Source of the DNA: Amanita rubescens | Taxonomy: Eukaryota > Basidiomycota > Agaricomycetes > Agaricales > Amanitaceae | DNA: 64,000 bases | NCBI GenBank assembly: GCA_015039365.1 | Contig: WION01000057.1 | Coordinates: forward strand, 154,770-218,769 | Reading direction: 5' to 3' | Shown here: positions 30,714-40,675 of the stretch, piece by piece | How positions within the stretch are numbered: the first letter of the stretch is position 1 | Layout of the letters: every line of letters begins with the position of its first letter | Notes under the pieces: generated by a model | The model's input: the letters and a program-made list of their open reading frames with translations, nothing else | The model's database searches: none | Told to the model about the DNA's origin: nothing | Made by a program: the position numbers and the translations under genes

Positions 30714-31062
30714 TGTAACGTGTCGATTCCGGCTATGCTGGAACCGACACTGAAACCCTCTGAAACCCTCACCGCACCTTCGGCTCGAACCCTTGACCTC
30801 GGAGCCACGTTCCGAAGCTCCGAGACTCGGTATCGGATACGTTTCGGACCGTATTACGCACGTAGCACACGAGGCATGTAGTTTATATACCCCGTCGTAG
30901 TTAGTTTTATACAGTTTACTTTCCCCTCACTTCGCATCTAAGTTCCTGAGCCCCGAGAGTGTGACCGAAGTTGGGCGAGCACCTTTCGGTGCTGCCGAAC
31001 TCGCTCGGCAAACACCGAGCCTCGGAGATTGCACCCAACGCAACCTCCGTTTCGTTGTTTCA
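30714..31062 (+). repeat. 3' LTR of non-autonomous element 2
   Basis: 349 bp, partner of 28921-29269, preceded by AGCGGG and followed by the target duplication GCGG. Confidence 0.9.
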
Positions 31063-34000
31063 GCGGCGTGGAATACGTTATGAATTTTCCATTGTCTTGG
31101 TAGCGTGAGACGATATGTCACTGGTCCTAAGACTTCTTTAATGGAAAAGGGACCTTCTCGTTTAGGTGCGAGCTTTCTGCTCTGATAAGGAATCTTCAGG
31201 TTCCTAGACTCTAACCATACTTTGTCATTGACTTTGAACGGTTTAGTCTTTCTCGTTGTTCTCTCCATCATCTTAGCTCGTGCTAGATCATGTGCGGCGA
31301 GTGCTTCTTCTCGTGCGCGGAACAAGGAGTTGATGCGGTTATCAGCGGTTGGTGTATTTGTCTTATCTGAGACAAGGGGAAGTGCAACCGGGGATGTTCC
31401 ATACATCAATTGAAAGGGCGATTGTTTCAATGCTTCATGAGTGCGTGAATTATGCACGAATTGTGCTATTGGTATCATCTTGTTCCAAGTATCTGGTTCA
31501 TAGGCACAGAATATTCGGAGATAAGCTTCTAATTCGGCATTATATCACTCCATTTGTCCATCAGTCTGCGGATGGAAGGCGGTACTCATTTTGTGTTTGA
31601 TCTTTAATGAGTCCATTATGCCGTTAAAGACATGTGATGCGAACTGTGGTCCTCGATCGGAGATCATGATGTCGGGTAAACCGAAGTTTTTGAATACATT
31701 CCGAATGTAGAGGTCGGCGGTTTCGTCGGCGGTGATGGTTTTATTACAAGGCATGAGAATTACTCCCTTTGTAAGTCCTTGATCGACCACGATAAAGATA
31801 GAATCAAAACCGTTACTTGTGGGCAAATCGGTTATGAAATCCATAGTTATTTGTTGAAAAGGTCGGTGTGCGTGAGACTTGATTGGCATCAGAGGTGCGG
31901 CAGTAGGGTGTGTATTTGATTTCATTTGTTGACATGCCGTGCATCCGTCAATGAACTGTTTAACCATTTTAGACATTAATGGCCACCAGTAATATTCCTT
32001 TAATAAGGCGAGTGTTTTGAAGAAACCGGGGTGTCCGCTTGTTGGTGATTCATGAAAATCTCTAATAATATCTCGGCGAAGATCGGTGTCAGGGGGAATA
32101 AAGGATTTCCCTTTGTACAGGATTAATTCATCGTCAAGGGTCCAATCAGAAAGGGCAGTGCGTAAAGGTGGTGTTCCTTTTTCTTTTAGACATTTCTTGA
32201 TTGATTGAGCAAAGTCGTCTTTGACAGTTATTTCTATTGCTCTGTCACGGAGATCTTCGGCGATTGTGCGAACAAAGAGTTCTTTTGGGAGCATCGTTAT
32301 TAACTCTTCTGGTTCGTCTTTTGTCATATGATCGGGTCGGCGGGATAAGGCGTCCGCTATTATTAATTTCGCTCCAGGGATGTGGGTTAATTTAATATTA
32401 AATTGAGACAAGTCATTCCACCATCATGCTTGGCGGTTCGTAAGACGTTGTGGTTCTCGATAGTAGAGTAGATTCTTGTGGTCGCAATGAATAATGACAG
32501 GGTGTTCTGCTCCTTCAAGCAGATATCTCCATTCGTTGTAAAGAGCGTAGTAAATGGCGAATAACTCTCGGTCGTAGATTTGCCATCGTGTTTCAGTCGG
32601 TGTTAAAGCGTGGGATAGGTATCCGCATGGGTGTAAGTCGCCATTGTCATCTTTCTGCATTAGAACTGCTCCGATAGCGCGGTCTGATGCATCCGTTTGT
32701 AGAATAAAGGGTTTGTTAACATCGGGCATCATTAAGACAGGTGCGGATGTGAAGCGTTCTTTTAATAGATCAAATGCGACTTGGCATTCTGCGGTCCATG
32801 TCCATAATTTGTTTTTCTTTGTTAGGTCATGCAGGGGTCGTGCGAGGTGGGCGAATCCGAAAATAAACCTTCGATAGTAATTTCCGAATCCTAAGAAGGA
32901 TCTAACTTGTTTAACGGTAGAAGGGGTTGGCCAGTCCCTGATTCCGGCAAGTTTGATCGGGTCCATTTTTATTGTATTTTTGGATATAACGGTGCCTAGA
33001 AAATCAACTTCTTTGGCAGCGAATTTACACTTTTCAAGCTTGAGGTAAAGATCGTGTTTCTGTAATCGTTCAAGTACTTGTTTTGTTCGAATCTCGAGTT
33101 CTTCTTTAGTGCGCGCGTGTATTAGCATGTCATCCATGTAGATGACGAGCCATCCTTTTTCTGTAAAATCCCTGAAATAATCATCCATCATAGCTTGAAA
33201 CGTTGCTGGTGAATTTCGTAATCCAAAGAACATGACGTTAGGTTCAAATAAACCTCGATTGGTGATAAAGGCAGCTTTCCATCTGTCAGATTCTTTGATT
33301 TGAACATTATTATATCCCCATCGGATATCCAATTTCGTGAAGTATTCCGAATCTTTGAGTTTGATCATAAGATCGGAGATAAGAGGTAGTGGATATGCGT
33401 TTGGTTTAGTATATTCGTTCAAATATCGATAATCTTGGCAGGGTCGTAATTTTTGTGCTTCTTTCTTTTCTACAAAGAAGAAAGGTGATGCCTGCGGTGA
33501 TTTCGATGGTCTGATGTAGCCTTTTTCGACATGTTCTTTAATCCATTCATCCAGTGTGTTCTGCTGTTTCGGAGATAAGGGATAGATTTTTCCTCTTTTT
33601 GGTATGAAATCATCGCGAAGTTCTATCTGGTGATCCCAAGATCGGCTTTCTGGGAATCGTTCACTTGCTTTTTTCTCGAATACGTCTTTCCATGCCGAGT
33701 ATTCAGGAGGGAGCGTGTAAACCTCCTCTGTTTGATGGTATTTGTGTTCCATTTGTTGAGCTGGTGTATATCGTGCAATAGTTACTTGGTCGTATTCGTC
33801 TTCTGACCAGCTTCCTATATCCTCAAATGTATGCGCGTTCCATCCGTGATCTGTCATCTGTGATCCTTTGTGTGACATCAAATATCCGATGACGAGATCT
33901 TCTTCCCATTCAGGCATAGCTATTCTGTCGATCTGTTGACAGATGCTCCGAAGTGATGCCTTGATCTTATCCTGTTCAGAGTCTCGGAACTCTAGAGTCT

Positions 34001-34420
34001 TTTCTCTCCAATTTACGTCAGGGTTATGCTTCTCTAGCCAAGGAAGCCCCAGTATAATCGTTTGTTTTCCTATTGCTGATACGTAAAACCATTCGGTCAT
34101 GCGTTTTCCGTTCATTTCGAAGGTGATTAGACATTGTTCATCAATTTCTCCTTCTTTGTTTATGGTGCCATCGACGTTATAAACTCTAATTGGTCGTGGA
34201 GTTTTTCGTTTTCTCCATTTGTGTGCTATTCTTTTGTCGATAAATATCCCTTCGGCTCCGCAGTCGATAAGGGCAACGAGGTTTTCAGTGTTGTTTTCAG
34301 TTTCAACTTTGATAGGGACGGATAATCTTTGTTTTGAAATAGATTGTACTGTTACATGGGATATATCGAGAGTTGAATCTGATGGTTCTAGGACTTCATC
34401 CACTGTCATGAGTCCCACTG

Positions 34421-36163
34421 TTAAAAATCCTCGTTATCATCGGCAAGAGATAGTAATAGGTCATTCTTTTCGTCGGTTGACATTCCTTTCATCAGCGCTC
34501 GGATGTTTTTGGTGTAATTTGGTTTAGACTCTCGGACTTCTTCTTCTTCCCAATTTCCGTCACCATCATCTGATGTGGCTCGAATGTGACGTTTGGGCGT
34601 GAATCCTCTCTTCTTTCCTCCTTTGAATCGGCTTTTCCCTTTGTTTCTCTTCTTCTTTGGGCATTGCCCTGACATGTGTCCTTTTAGTCCGCAGATGAAA
34701 CATAAACCGTCTCTAATGTAGCGTTCTCTTTCTTCTTTGGTCATAGATCTGATCATAAGTTCCAATTCTGGATCTTCATCTTTTTCTAGATATTTATGAT
34801 CGATCTGCATTGCCCAAGATTCGTCGTTGTGAGAGGATGATGAATGACCATTTCCAGATCGAGGTGAATAGGCATATGAACGGGTTCGGATATTGTCAAG
34901 TTTGATAGCAATGTCATACCAGTCCTGTAACGTTTTTGGGTTCATGAGCATTGCTTTTTCGAATTCTGGTGCTGTAAGTCCTTTTCCGAACATATGGAAT
35001 GCTGCTTCTCCTTCGATTCCGGCTTTCGTGATTTGTTCCTTGAACTGATTTACGTAATTAGGTAGGGTCATCTGTTTCTTTCCTTTCATGGACGATCTGT
35101 TCTGTAGATTGAGAATTTTCGTGTATGCGTTTCCACTCGGATCGACTTCTCCCCAATCTGTCAAGAATGACAGTTTAAATGCTTCCCAGTCATCGAATAA
35201 AGCAGGTCTCGTGATGCCTCCTTCGGTGGTGGCGCGAGATTTTCGTAGTTCTGCTAATTTATTCTTTTTCCACTGTCTGGCTCCATCCGAGATCTTATTT
35301 AGGGCGGCAAGGATTTTTAAGCGGTCGGTATTCATCCGCTCAGGATTCATATCAAAGAAAATTTCAATGTCTTCTATGAATGTATTGGCATCCTTTCGCT
35401 TCCCTTTGAATTCAGGAAGATCTCCGATGAGACTAGGGGTTCGTGGATTGGGTATAGGGTCTGTACTTCCTCCAGACATTCTTGGTGATGGTGGGGGTGA
35501 TGGATCTCTGCGTGGTGGAGTTGGGTCGGTTTTAGGTTCGTCTACTTTGATTCTGTCAGAGTCAAACGGGTCTTCGTCGTCCTTTTCTTCTTTAGGATTC
35601 GAAGGACCTGGTTCGGGATTGGTCGGTTGTTGGGCAGGTGTTGGTGTCATTCCAACTGAAAGGTCACTGAGAAAATCAAGGGATAGATCGGGTTGTTGAT
35701 CTGTATCTCCTTCTTTCTCGGATTCACTATCGTTTAGGCCAAAGTTTGCTTTCTTTTTGCCTTTTGTAGTTGTCGGTGTGGGTAGGAGAGGTTTCGGTCT
35801 TAAGTTCTCTGGTAGAGCGTCAACAGTCCCTTTTATCCAAGTGGGGGTGTTGAAGTATTCGTTAGGAACAAATTCTTGTGTTTCGGATGCTATCCAACGT
35901 TCTGTGAGGTGATCAAATCTGATGTGCTGTTCTTGAAGATATAGATCTGCGAAGTAATAGTATGATTCGTTCAGAGGTCTAGTTTCTTTTTGTGGTATCC
36001 AGAATTCCTGTTCTTTAACTGGATTTCCTTTTAAATCTTCCCAGATTCGTTTTGCACCGTTTAGTCTGACATAGTATCCGTCAAGAACGTAGTTCCCTTT
36101 ACGATCTCGTGTAGCTCTATTTGGTGGAGCTCTCCAATCCGTTTTGACAACGTGGCCAGTAAC
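34421..36163 (-). CDS. Gypsy 1 gag with long ATG-less leader frame
   Basis: Structural protein. From the ATG at 35650 the 409-residue product has an acidic Pro-rich start, a capsid-like helical region (FKGKRKDANTFIEDIEIFF to about residue 270), and a zinc knuckle CFICGLKGHMSGQCPKKKR (C-x2-C-x4-H-x4-C) before a basic tail. The frame stays open for another 171 codons upstream, to a TAG at 36164, with no ATG. That leader encodes sequence clearly related to the same region of Gypsy 2 (QEFWIPQKETRPLNESYY versus HQFWVKQKLGRPPNQSFP), so it is probably translated. The frame ends GAT TTT TAA at 34421, where pol takes over in the -1 frame. Confidence 0.82.
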   Translation of the reverse strand, partial: VTGHVVKTDWRAPPNRATRDRKGNYVLDGYYVRLNGAKRIWEDLKGNPVKEQEFWIPQKETRPLNESYYYFADLYLQEQHIRFDHLTERWIASETQEFVPNEYFNTPTWIKGTVDALPENLRPKPLLPTPTTTKGKKKANFGLNDSESEKEGDTDQQPDLSLDFLSDLSVGMTPTPAQQPTNPEPGPSNPKEEKDDEDPFDSDRIKVDEPKTDPTPPRRDPSPPPSPRMSGGSTDPIPNPRTPSLIGDLPEFKGKRKDANTFIEDIEIFFDMNPERMNTDRLKILAALNKISDGARQWKKNKLAELRKSRATTEGGITRPALFDDWEAFKLSFLTDWGEVDPSGNAYTKILNLQNRSSMKGKKQMTLPNYVNQFKEQITKAGIEGEAAFHMFGKGLTAPEFEKAMLMNPKTLQDWYDIAIKLDNIRTRSYAYSPRSGNGHSSSSHNDESWAMQIDHKYLEKDEDPELELMIRSMTKEERERYIRDGLCFICGLKGHMSGQCPKKKRNKGKSRFKGGKKRGFTPKRHIRATSDDGDGNWEEEEVRESKPNYTKNIRALMKGMSTDEKNDLLLSLADDNEDF

Positions 36164-36254
36164 CTACGGGCTGGCTTTCCGGAAGTTCGTCGAAGTGTAT
36201 GTTATCAAATGCCAATGAATCGATGTTCAGGCTTATTGATAAGTTCGACTTAAT

Positions 36255-36705
36255 TGTTACGAACTCGTTAATCTCAACTTAAGTTGCAGCAACAACTCTA
36301 GTCACGATTACAAGTCTTAAGTCAAACGTTAAGATTATAAGTTCAATTCCAAGTCAAGACGTTGACTTAGAATCTGAGGATGATTGTGGTAGATGAGTTA
36401 AGAGTAAGGTTATATTGCCAGATGACAATAAACAGCTAAGTCGAACTTAGGGTTCGACTCTAGAATACATGTGGTACTTATACTAGCAAGTACAATGAGA
36501 CGTACTAATTAATGTACAAAGGTAAGTACGAAAGTATGTATAAGGACGGCGTCATATGTGGAACAAGGAATGGTATAAGAAAGTAAACGAGCTTGTCCGT
36601 ATGAATCGAGCATAAGGGGGACGACGAGTAAGGTAGGCATAAAGAAATAAACATGTCCGACGTATCATGTAAGCATAATGCGGGAGTCCGTACTGTGTTG
36701 TAACA
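36255..36705 (-). repeat. 5' LTR of Gypsy 1
   Basis: 451 bp, partner of 26417-26867. On the sense (minus) strand the leader begins directly after it. No TGG primer site is obvious in the first bases. Confidence 0.92.
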
Positions 36706-37313
36706 GTACTGGATTCTCGGCGAGCTCCAGGACTCGGAGCTCCCTCCCGCTTGGATTATTGCTAGGAGCCCCTAGCGATAAATGGACTTGACGCGTCTTG
36801 CGCGCGTCACATGATCACCGGATACCGGCCACTCCCTTTCAACCGGTACCAACCTCCTCACATCGAAAGCCTCTGGAGCGATCCCACCTCAACCGTTTGG
36901 CTTCAAACTTCGCACATGCGATGCTCTCACCATAAGCATCATGCCCAAGTCATCGGAACCCTCCTCAGCAACGTCCAGCCGAGCGCAATTCATTTTGACG
37001 CATCTGCCCCAGCTTGCTTGTCACATTCACGTGACTACCTTCCATACTCGGAAGGTACGCCGAATTTCGACGCGCCCAGACGTCGAATGCTCTACAGGCC
37101 CGAACTCCAAGTGAACAGCATCGCAGATGTTCGCTTTTATCGGGGATACATTCTATCCATTATCCCCTACACCCTCGGAGAGAAATTCGATTTTTACTTC
37201 GGTGAAATCATTATTCTCTCCCCTTTATCCTCTTTCCCAAGCAAGTTTGCATATGCAAACCTCTCCCATATATTCCTATACTTCGCCAGTGACCCTTGGC
37301 GAGTGGGGGAGGA
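36706..37313 (+). other. LARD-A 3' end with a possible second ORF
   Basis: Matches 63046-63653 of LARD-B closely. A frame from the ATG at 36811 (MITGYRPLPFNRYQPPH) is open to 37419 but runs into the LTR. In LARD-B the same frame is broken by a 1-base difference near 63354. Coding is therefore doubtful. Stems such as GGAGCTCC and TAGGAGCC-CCTA palindromes are present. GTGGGGGAGGA at the right end is the candidate polypurine tract. Confidence 0.5.
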
Positions 37314-37633
37314 TGTAACGGGGCTACTATGTAGCTCTCGTACATATTCATCAAGACCTTCATCAAGATGGGAGATCCCTTTGGGATCTCCGAATACAAG
37401 GATGGGAGTTATCCATTAACTCCCTTGTAGATAGCTTTCCCTTATTCTCGTAGATAGTCTAACCGTGACGATACATATATGGTATCTAGTCACATTGTCA
37501 CAGATCATACTTACACTTACTTTACTCCACACGCGTCACCGCACGGTATCACGAATATATGTTGATTCAGTGCAAGACGCAAGGAGTGAATAAGTTGGAA
37601 CCATATTAGGTTCCAATAAGTAAGAACGTTACA
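37314..37633 (+). repeat. Right LTR of LARD-A
   Basis: 320 bp, near-identical to 16908-17227 (differences such as TGTAACGGGG versus TGTAACAGGG). Followed by the target duplication GGCAA. Confidence 0.9.
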
Positions 37634-40600
37634 GGCAACTAAGCGTGCCTTTTTTCTGCCATCGGATTTTAAGACGAATACCCATCGACATTTGATGGCT
37701 GTTCTTCCAGGAGGAAGATCTGCTAATTCCCATATATTTCTAGCGTTTAATGATTTAGTCTCTTCATCCATAGAAATTTTCCATTTCTCATAGTTGGAGG
37801 GATTATTGATATGCATTTTACTAATGTCTCTGTAATCGTATGGAACAGTATCATCATCTTTTGCATATATTGCCTGAGCAAATAAATGATGAATCAGTTC
37901 AGTACCATTTTCTTTAATGATTTTTTGTGTCCAAGTATTCATTGCCTTTTGGTGATATTCTTTTAAGATGCATATGCTTGTAGCAGTATGTGTGATTTGA
38001 AATCTTAGAATATCTTCAACTTCTTTATCTGAAGAAGATTTTTGTTCTTCTAAGTCTTTTAACAAATCATATATGACATCTTTCTTTTCTGAGATTTCTT
38101 TTTCTATCTCAAGAATAGGTTTATCACCATAAGTGTTATCAGGTTGAATAACTGGAACTCTGAGACGATCAGATCGACGAAGTGGAATATCAGGATCTCT
38201 GACTGTTCTAGTTCGACGAGTTTTTGGTCTAGGAGGTGGAGAAGGAGTTTTATTCCTTCTTTGTCCTATGTAAGCATCTTCAAGATCCAAGTGAGGTTTG
38301 TCAATGGGTTGATCTGATTCAACACCCCTTGATTTGGTATCCTCATCTTTTTCTGATTTAGTTGATTTGAAAGATTCTTTATCAGAATCATCATGATCAG
38401 AAGGATCATCATTATCGCTATTACTAGGTCCAGAATAAGACTTTCTATCTGGAAATGTCTTCCTAGTATCTTTCTCATCTAAATCAATAAATGGGTTTAG
38501 ATCTTCTTCTTCCTGAATAGGACTGAGTTTATCAAGATTCTTGGTTGCAATATTTTTAGTTTTGCTCTCTCTAGGGAATTTGGATTCATTGAATTGTGCT
38601 TGGGTGGATATGACGAGTTTGTTATCATGTGTCATGAAGCGGTATGCTTTTGCATTTGGTTCATATCCAATAAATGTCATCTCTTCTGATTTAGGAGACA
38701 ACTTGTTTTTGCGCAATTCTTTTGGGATAAAGACCCAAGCAGTGCATCCAAATACTTTGAAGTATGAAACGTCTGGTTTATCCATGGTTAGATTTTGTAC
38801 TGGTGTAGACCAGTCTGTATGTCTAAGTGGAGTACGATTGTAAATGTGAACGGAGGTTTCAATCGCAAAATTCCACCAAGACTGTGGGCATGAAGCATGT
38901 AGATGCATTGCTTCACTCTTTTCTCTAAGTGTTCTATTAATCCTTTCTGCACGACCATTTTGTTGATGTATATGTGGTGTGCTGAGTTGATGTGTAATAC
39001 CATTGGTTTTTAAGTATTCTTCAAACGTCTTTGATGTAAACTCCCCCCCTCGATCGGAACGGAGTGAAACAATTGAAGTAGAATACATATTTTGAATATA
39101 AGAATACCAATGTTTAAAAGAGGTGAAAGCATCTGACTTCTTCTGAAGTAAAAGTGTCCATACATGAGATGTATAATCGTCTAACAAGACCATTATATAT
39201 TTATGTTTATTATAAGATGGAACAGGCATTTCCATCAAGTCAGTATGAACTAGTTCAAATGGTTTCGAAGCTCTTTTATCTGTATCTGGAAAGCTTTGTG
39301 AAACAGCTTTTCCTTTAACACATCCTTTACAAGGATCATTAGTGGTGGGTAAGGGTAACCTGGGTGGGAAACCTTTAAGAGATTTATTGCCCATTTTAAT
39401 TATTTGTTTTGAAGGATGTCCTAGACGTTGATGCCAAATTTCCCAATTAATCACATTATGCGTCAGGACTAGTAAGCTCCAAGCTTTTGGCTTATAAATT
39501 TCACCATTAATCCACATTAATGTGTTATCGTGAGTTCCTTCGATGTAAGGAACTTCAGGAGAACGTTTGAGACTAAAAATAATTTTCTTGTTATCTTGTC
39601 TTGCAATTAACCCTTGTTTGCACAAGGTTCCATTGCTTATTAATCTAAGTATTGCACTTGGCATGTAGAGAACAGGGTGTAATCGAATTTGATTCACTGT
39701 GCCATTTGATAGTTGATGTGAAAGTATAACTGTACCTTCACCTAGTATTTGAGATTGTGAATCAGTGGTTATTGCCATATGTGGAGTATCATACTCTGTA
39801 TAGTCTACATAATCACTTTTATTGAATGTAAAGTGATCTGATGCACCGGAGTCACACATCCAAATACAATCATTTCTGAATGCACTAAAGCATTTATAAC
39901 AGTTGCATGATGATGTTTTCTTACAAAGGGTAAGCTCAGGATCGAACATTTTACCCAAGTTTATACTTGGAAATGCAGAATAACCATCTATTATAGAATT
40001 TTCATCTATATATGACAAAGGACTAATAGATCCTGGAGAAACATTAGTGGATCTATCGTCTACAATTGGAAATTCTATATAATTTAAACTATTACGATGA
40101 GGAAATTCTTCAGAACTATTTGAAAGTTCTGTAGAATCAACTAAGGTATTTTCTGTGTCAGAAAATCTTTGAGAATCACTATCTTCGAAATTAATTTGAA
40201 TTTTGTCAGAAGTATTACTATTACCTTCATCGTTTGTGAGGTGTACTACCTCATTGTTAAGGAGTGCATTGATCATGTCAATTACCCCTATAATAGTTTC
40301 TTTGTTAGTTCGATCATATAAAGCCTGTTGTTTACAATATTTGGCATGAGCCTTTAATTGTTTCACATACCCTTTGTAATCATATTGGAAATCTTGGTCA
40401 TTTCCTAATGATATTTGATCATCATCATCTTCAACTGTTGCGCGTGCCTTTCCTTTGTCCTTAGGAAGGTTGACAATTGGAAGTGCATTAACATCCAAGT
40501 CTTTATTAATATCTGATACTTGTCCAGCATCAGATTCAGGTGGAGTAGGCCAAACTACTTTCACCCTAGTACCTTTGTAAGTCCAATTTGGTTTGGACTC

Positions 40601-40675
40601 ACTTTCTGTATCAGCGTAATTTGGATTATAATTCTTGATCCCAAGAATTTTCGTATTCATTTGGTAAATTATCAT
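37634..40675 (-). pseudogene. Copia pol, 5' half: protease, integrase, start of reverse transcriptase
   Basis: Minus-strand frame continuing from gag. It has the protease motif CIWMCDSGASDHFT, the integrase zinc region (HQRLGHPSKQII ... CKGCVKGK), the integrase core with HTDLMEMP, LDDYTSHVWTLLL, SLRSDRGGEFTS and QNGRAERINRTLREK, a variable acidic linker, and the start of reverse transcriptase (RNIWELADLPPGRTAIKCRW). It is interrupted at KARLVA by LARD-A; the rest is at 15871-16907. The frame overlaps the end of gag by about 50 bases, consistent with ribosomal frameshifting. No stop is seen within this half. Confidence 0.88.

Larger units (their letters stand above)
28921..31062 (+). mobile_element. 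Non-autonomous LTR element 2 (TGTAACG family)
   Basis: Two 349-bp LTRs (28921-29269 and 30714-31062), TGTAACGTGTC ... GTTGTTTCA, with a 4-bp duplication GCGG on both sides (28917-28920, 31063-31066). The internal 1,444 bp is related to that of element 1 (1566-6305), shares the TGGAGCCCACCGCTCGG primer site and has no retroviral genes. The frames at 29168-29914 and similar are unsupported. It lies within Gypsy 1 pol. Confidence 0.9.
28667..34418 (-). pseudogene. Gypsy 1 pol polyprotein, two TGA codons and an insertion
   Basis: Order on the minus strand: aspartic protease (VALIDCGAEGIFIDK, with Cys where DSG or DTG is usual), reverse transcriptase (LPLISDLMIKLKDSEYFTKLD, YMDDMLIHA), RNase H (LQTDASDRAIGAVLMQ), zinc-binding integrase N-terminus (GCTACQQMK), integrase core (ITMDFITDLPTSNGFDSIFI, SDRGPQFASHVF) and a chromodomain (LQFLVKWKGYDTSENTWEPE) ending at 28667. 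It enters from gag by -1 frameshift. TGA codons at 32424-32426 and 31545-31547 stand where Gypsy 2 has Arg. The LTR element at 28921-31062 separates the integrase tail from the chromodomain. The enzyme set copies the RNA and integrates the DNA; chromodomains guide chromovirus integration to chromatin. Confidence 0.88.
26417..36705 (-). mobile_element. Gypsy 1: complete Ty3/Gypsy chromovirus-type element
   Basis: Two 451-bp LTRs (26417-26867 and 36255-36705) with TGTTAC...GTAACA ends and a perfect GTACT target duplication (26412-26416, 36706-36710). On the minus strand the order is gag, pol (protease, reverse transcriptase, RNase H, integrase, chromodomain), then a third ORF. The element is 10,289 bp with the nested LTR element and about 8.1 kb without it. 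It sits in the 3' region of LARD-A. Two in-frame TGA codons and the insertion inactivate pol, but the near-identical LTRs suggest a fairly recent arrival. Confidence 0.92.
16908..37633 (+). mobile_element. LARD-A: giant LTR-flanked element with a 1,643-codon ORF
   Basis: Two 320-bp LTRs (16908-17227 and 37314-37633; TGTAAC...GTTACA ends) and an exact 5-bp target duplication GGCAA define the element inside Copia pol. It contains two later insertions, E2 (17947-20414) and Gypsy 1 (26417-36705). Without them it is about 7,950 bp: LTR, a 265-bp leader, ORF1, a long 3' region and LTR. No reverse transcriptase, protease or integrase is present, so it is non-autonomous. GTGGGGGAGGA before the right LTR would be the plus-strand primer if plus is sense; the left side has no clear TGG primer site. 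The opposite orientation (GCAAAAAAG before the left LTR on the minus strand) cannot be excluded. Hairpins and antisense introns are described separately. Confidence 0.85.

Noticed and set aside
29168..30753. Frames of up to 248 codons inside LTR element 2
   Set aside because: Same reason; part overlaps the LTR and a tandem repeat.
36811..37419. 202-codon ORF2 as a firm gene
   Set aside because: It runs into the LTR and is frameshifted in LARD-B despite very high DNA similarity.
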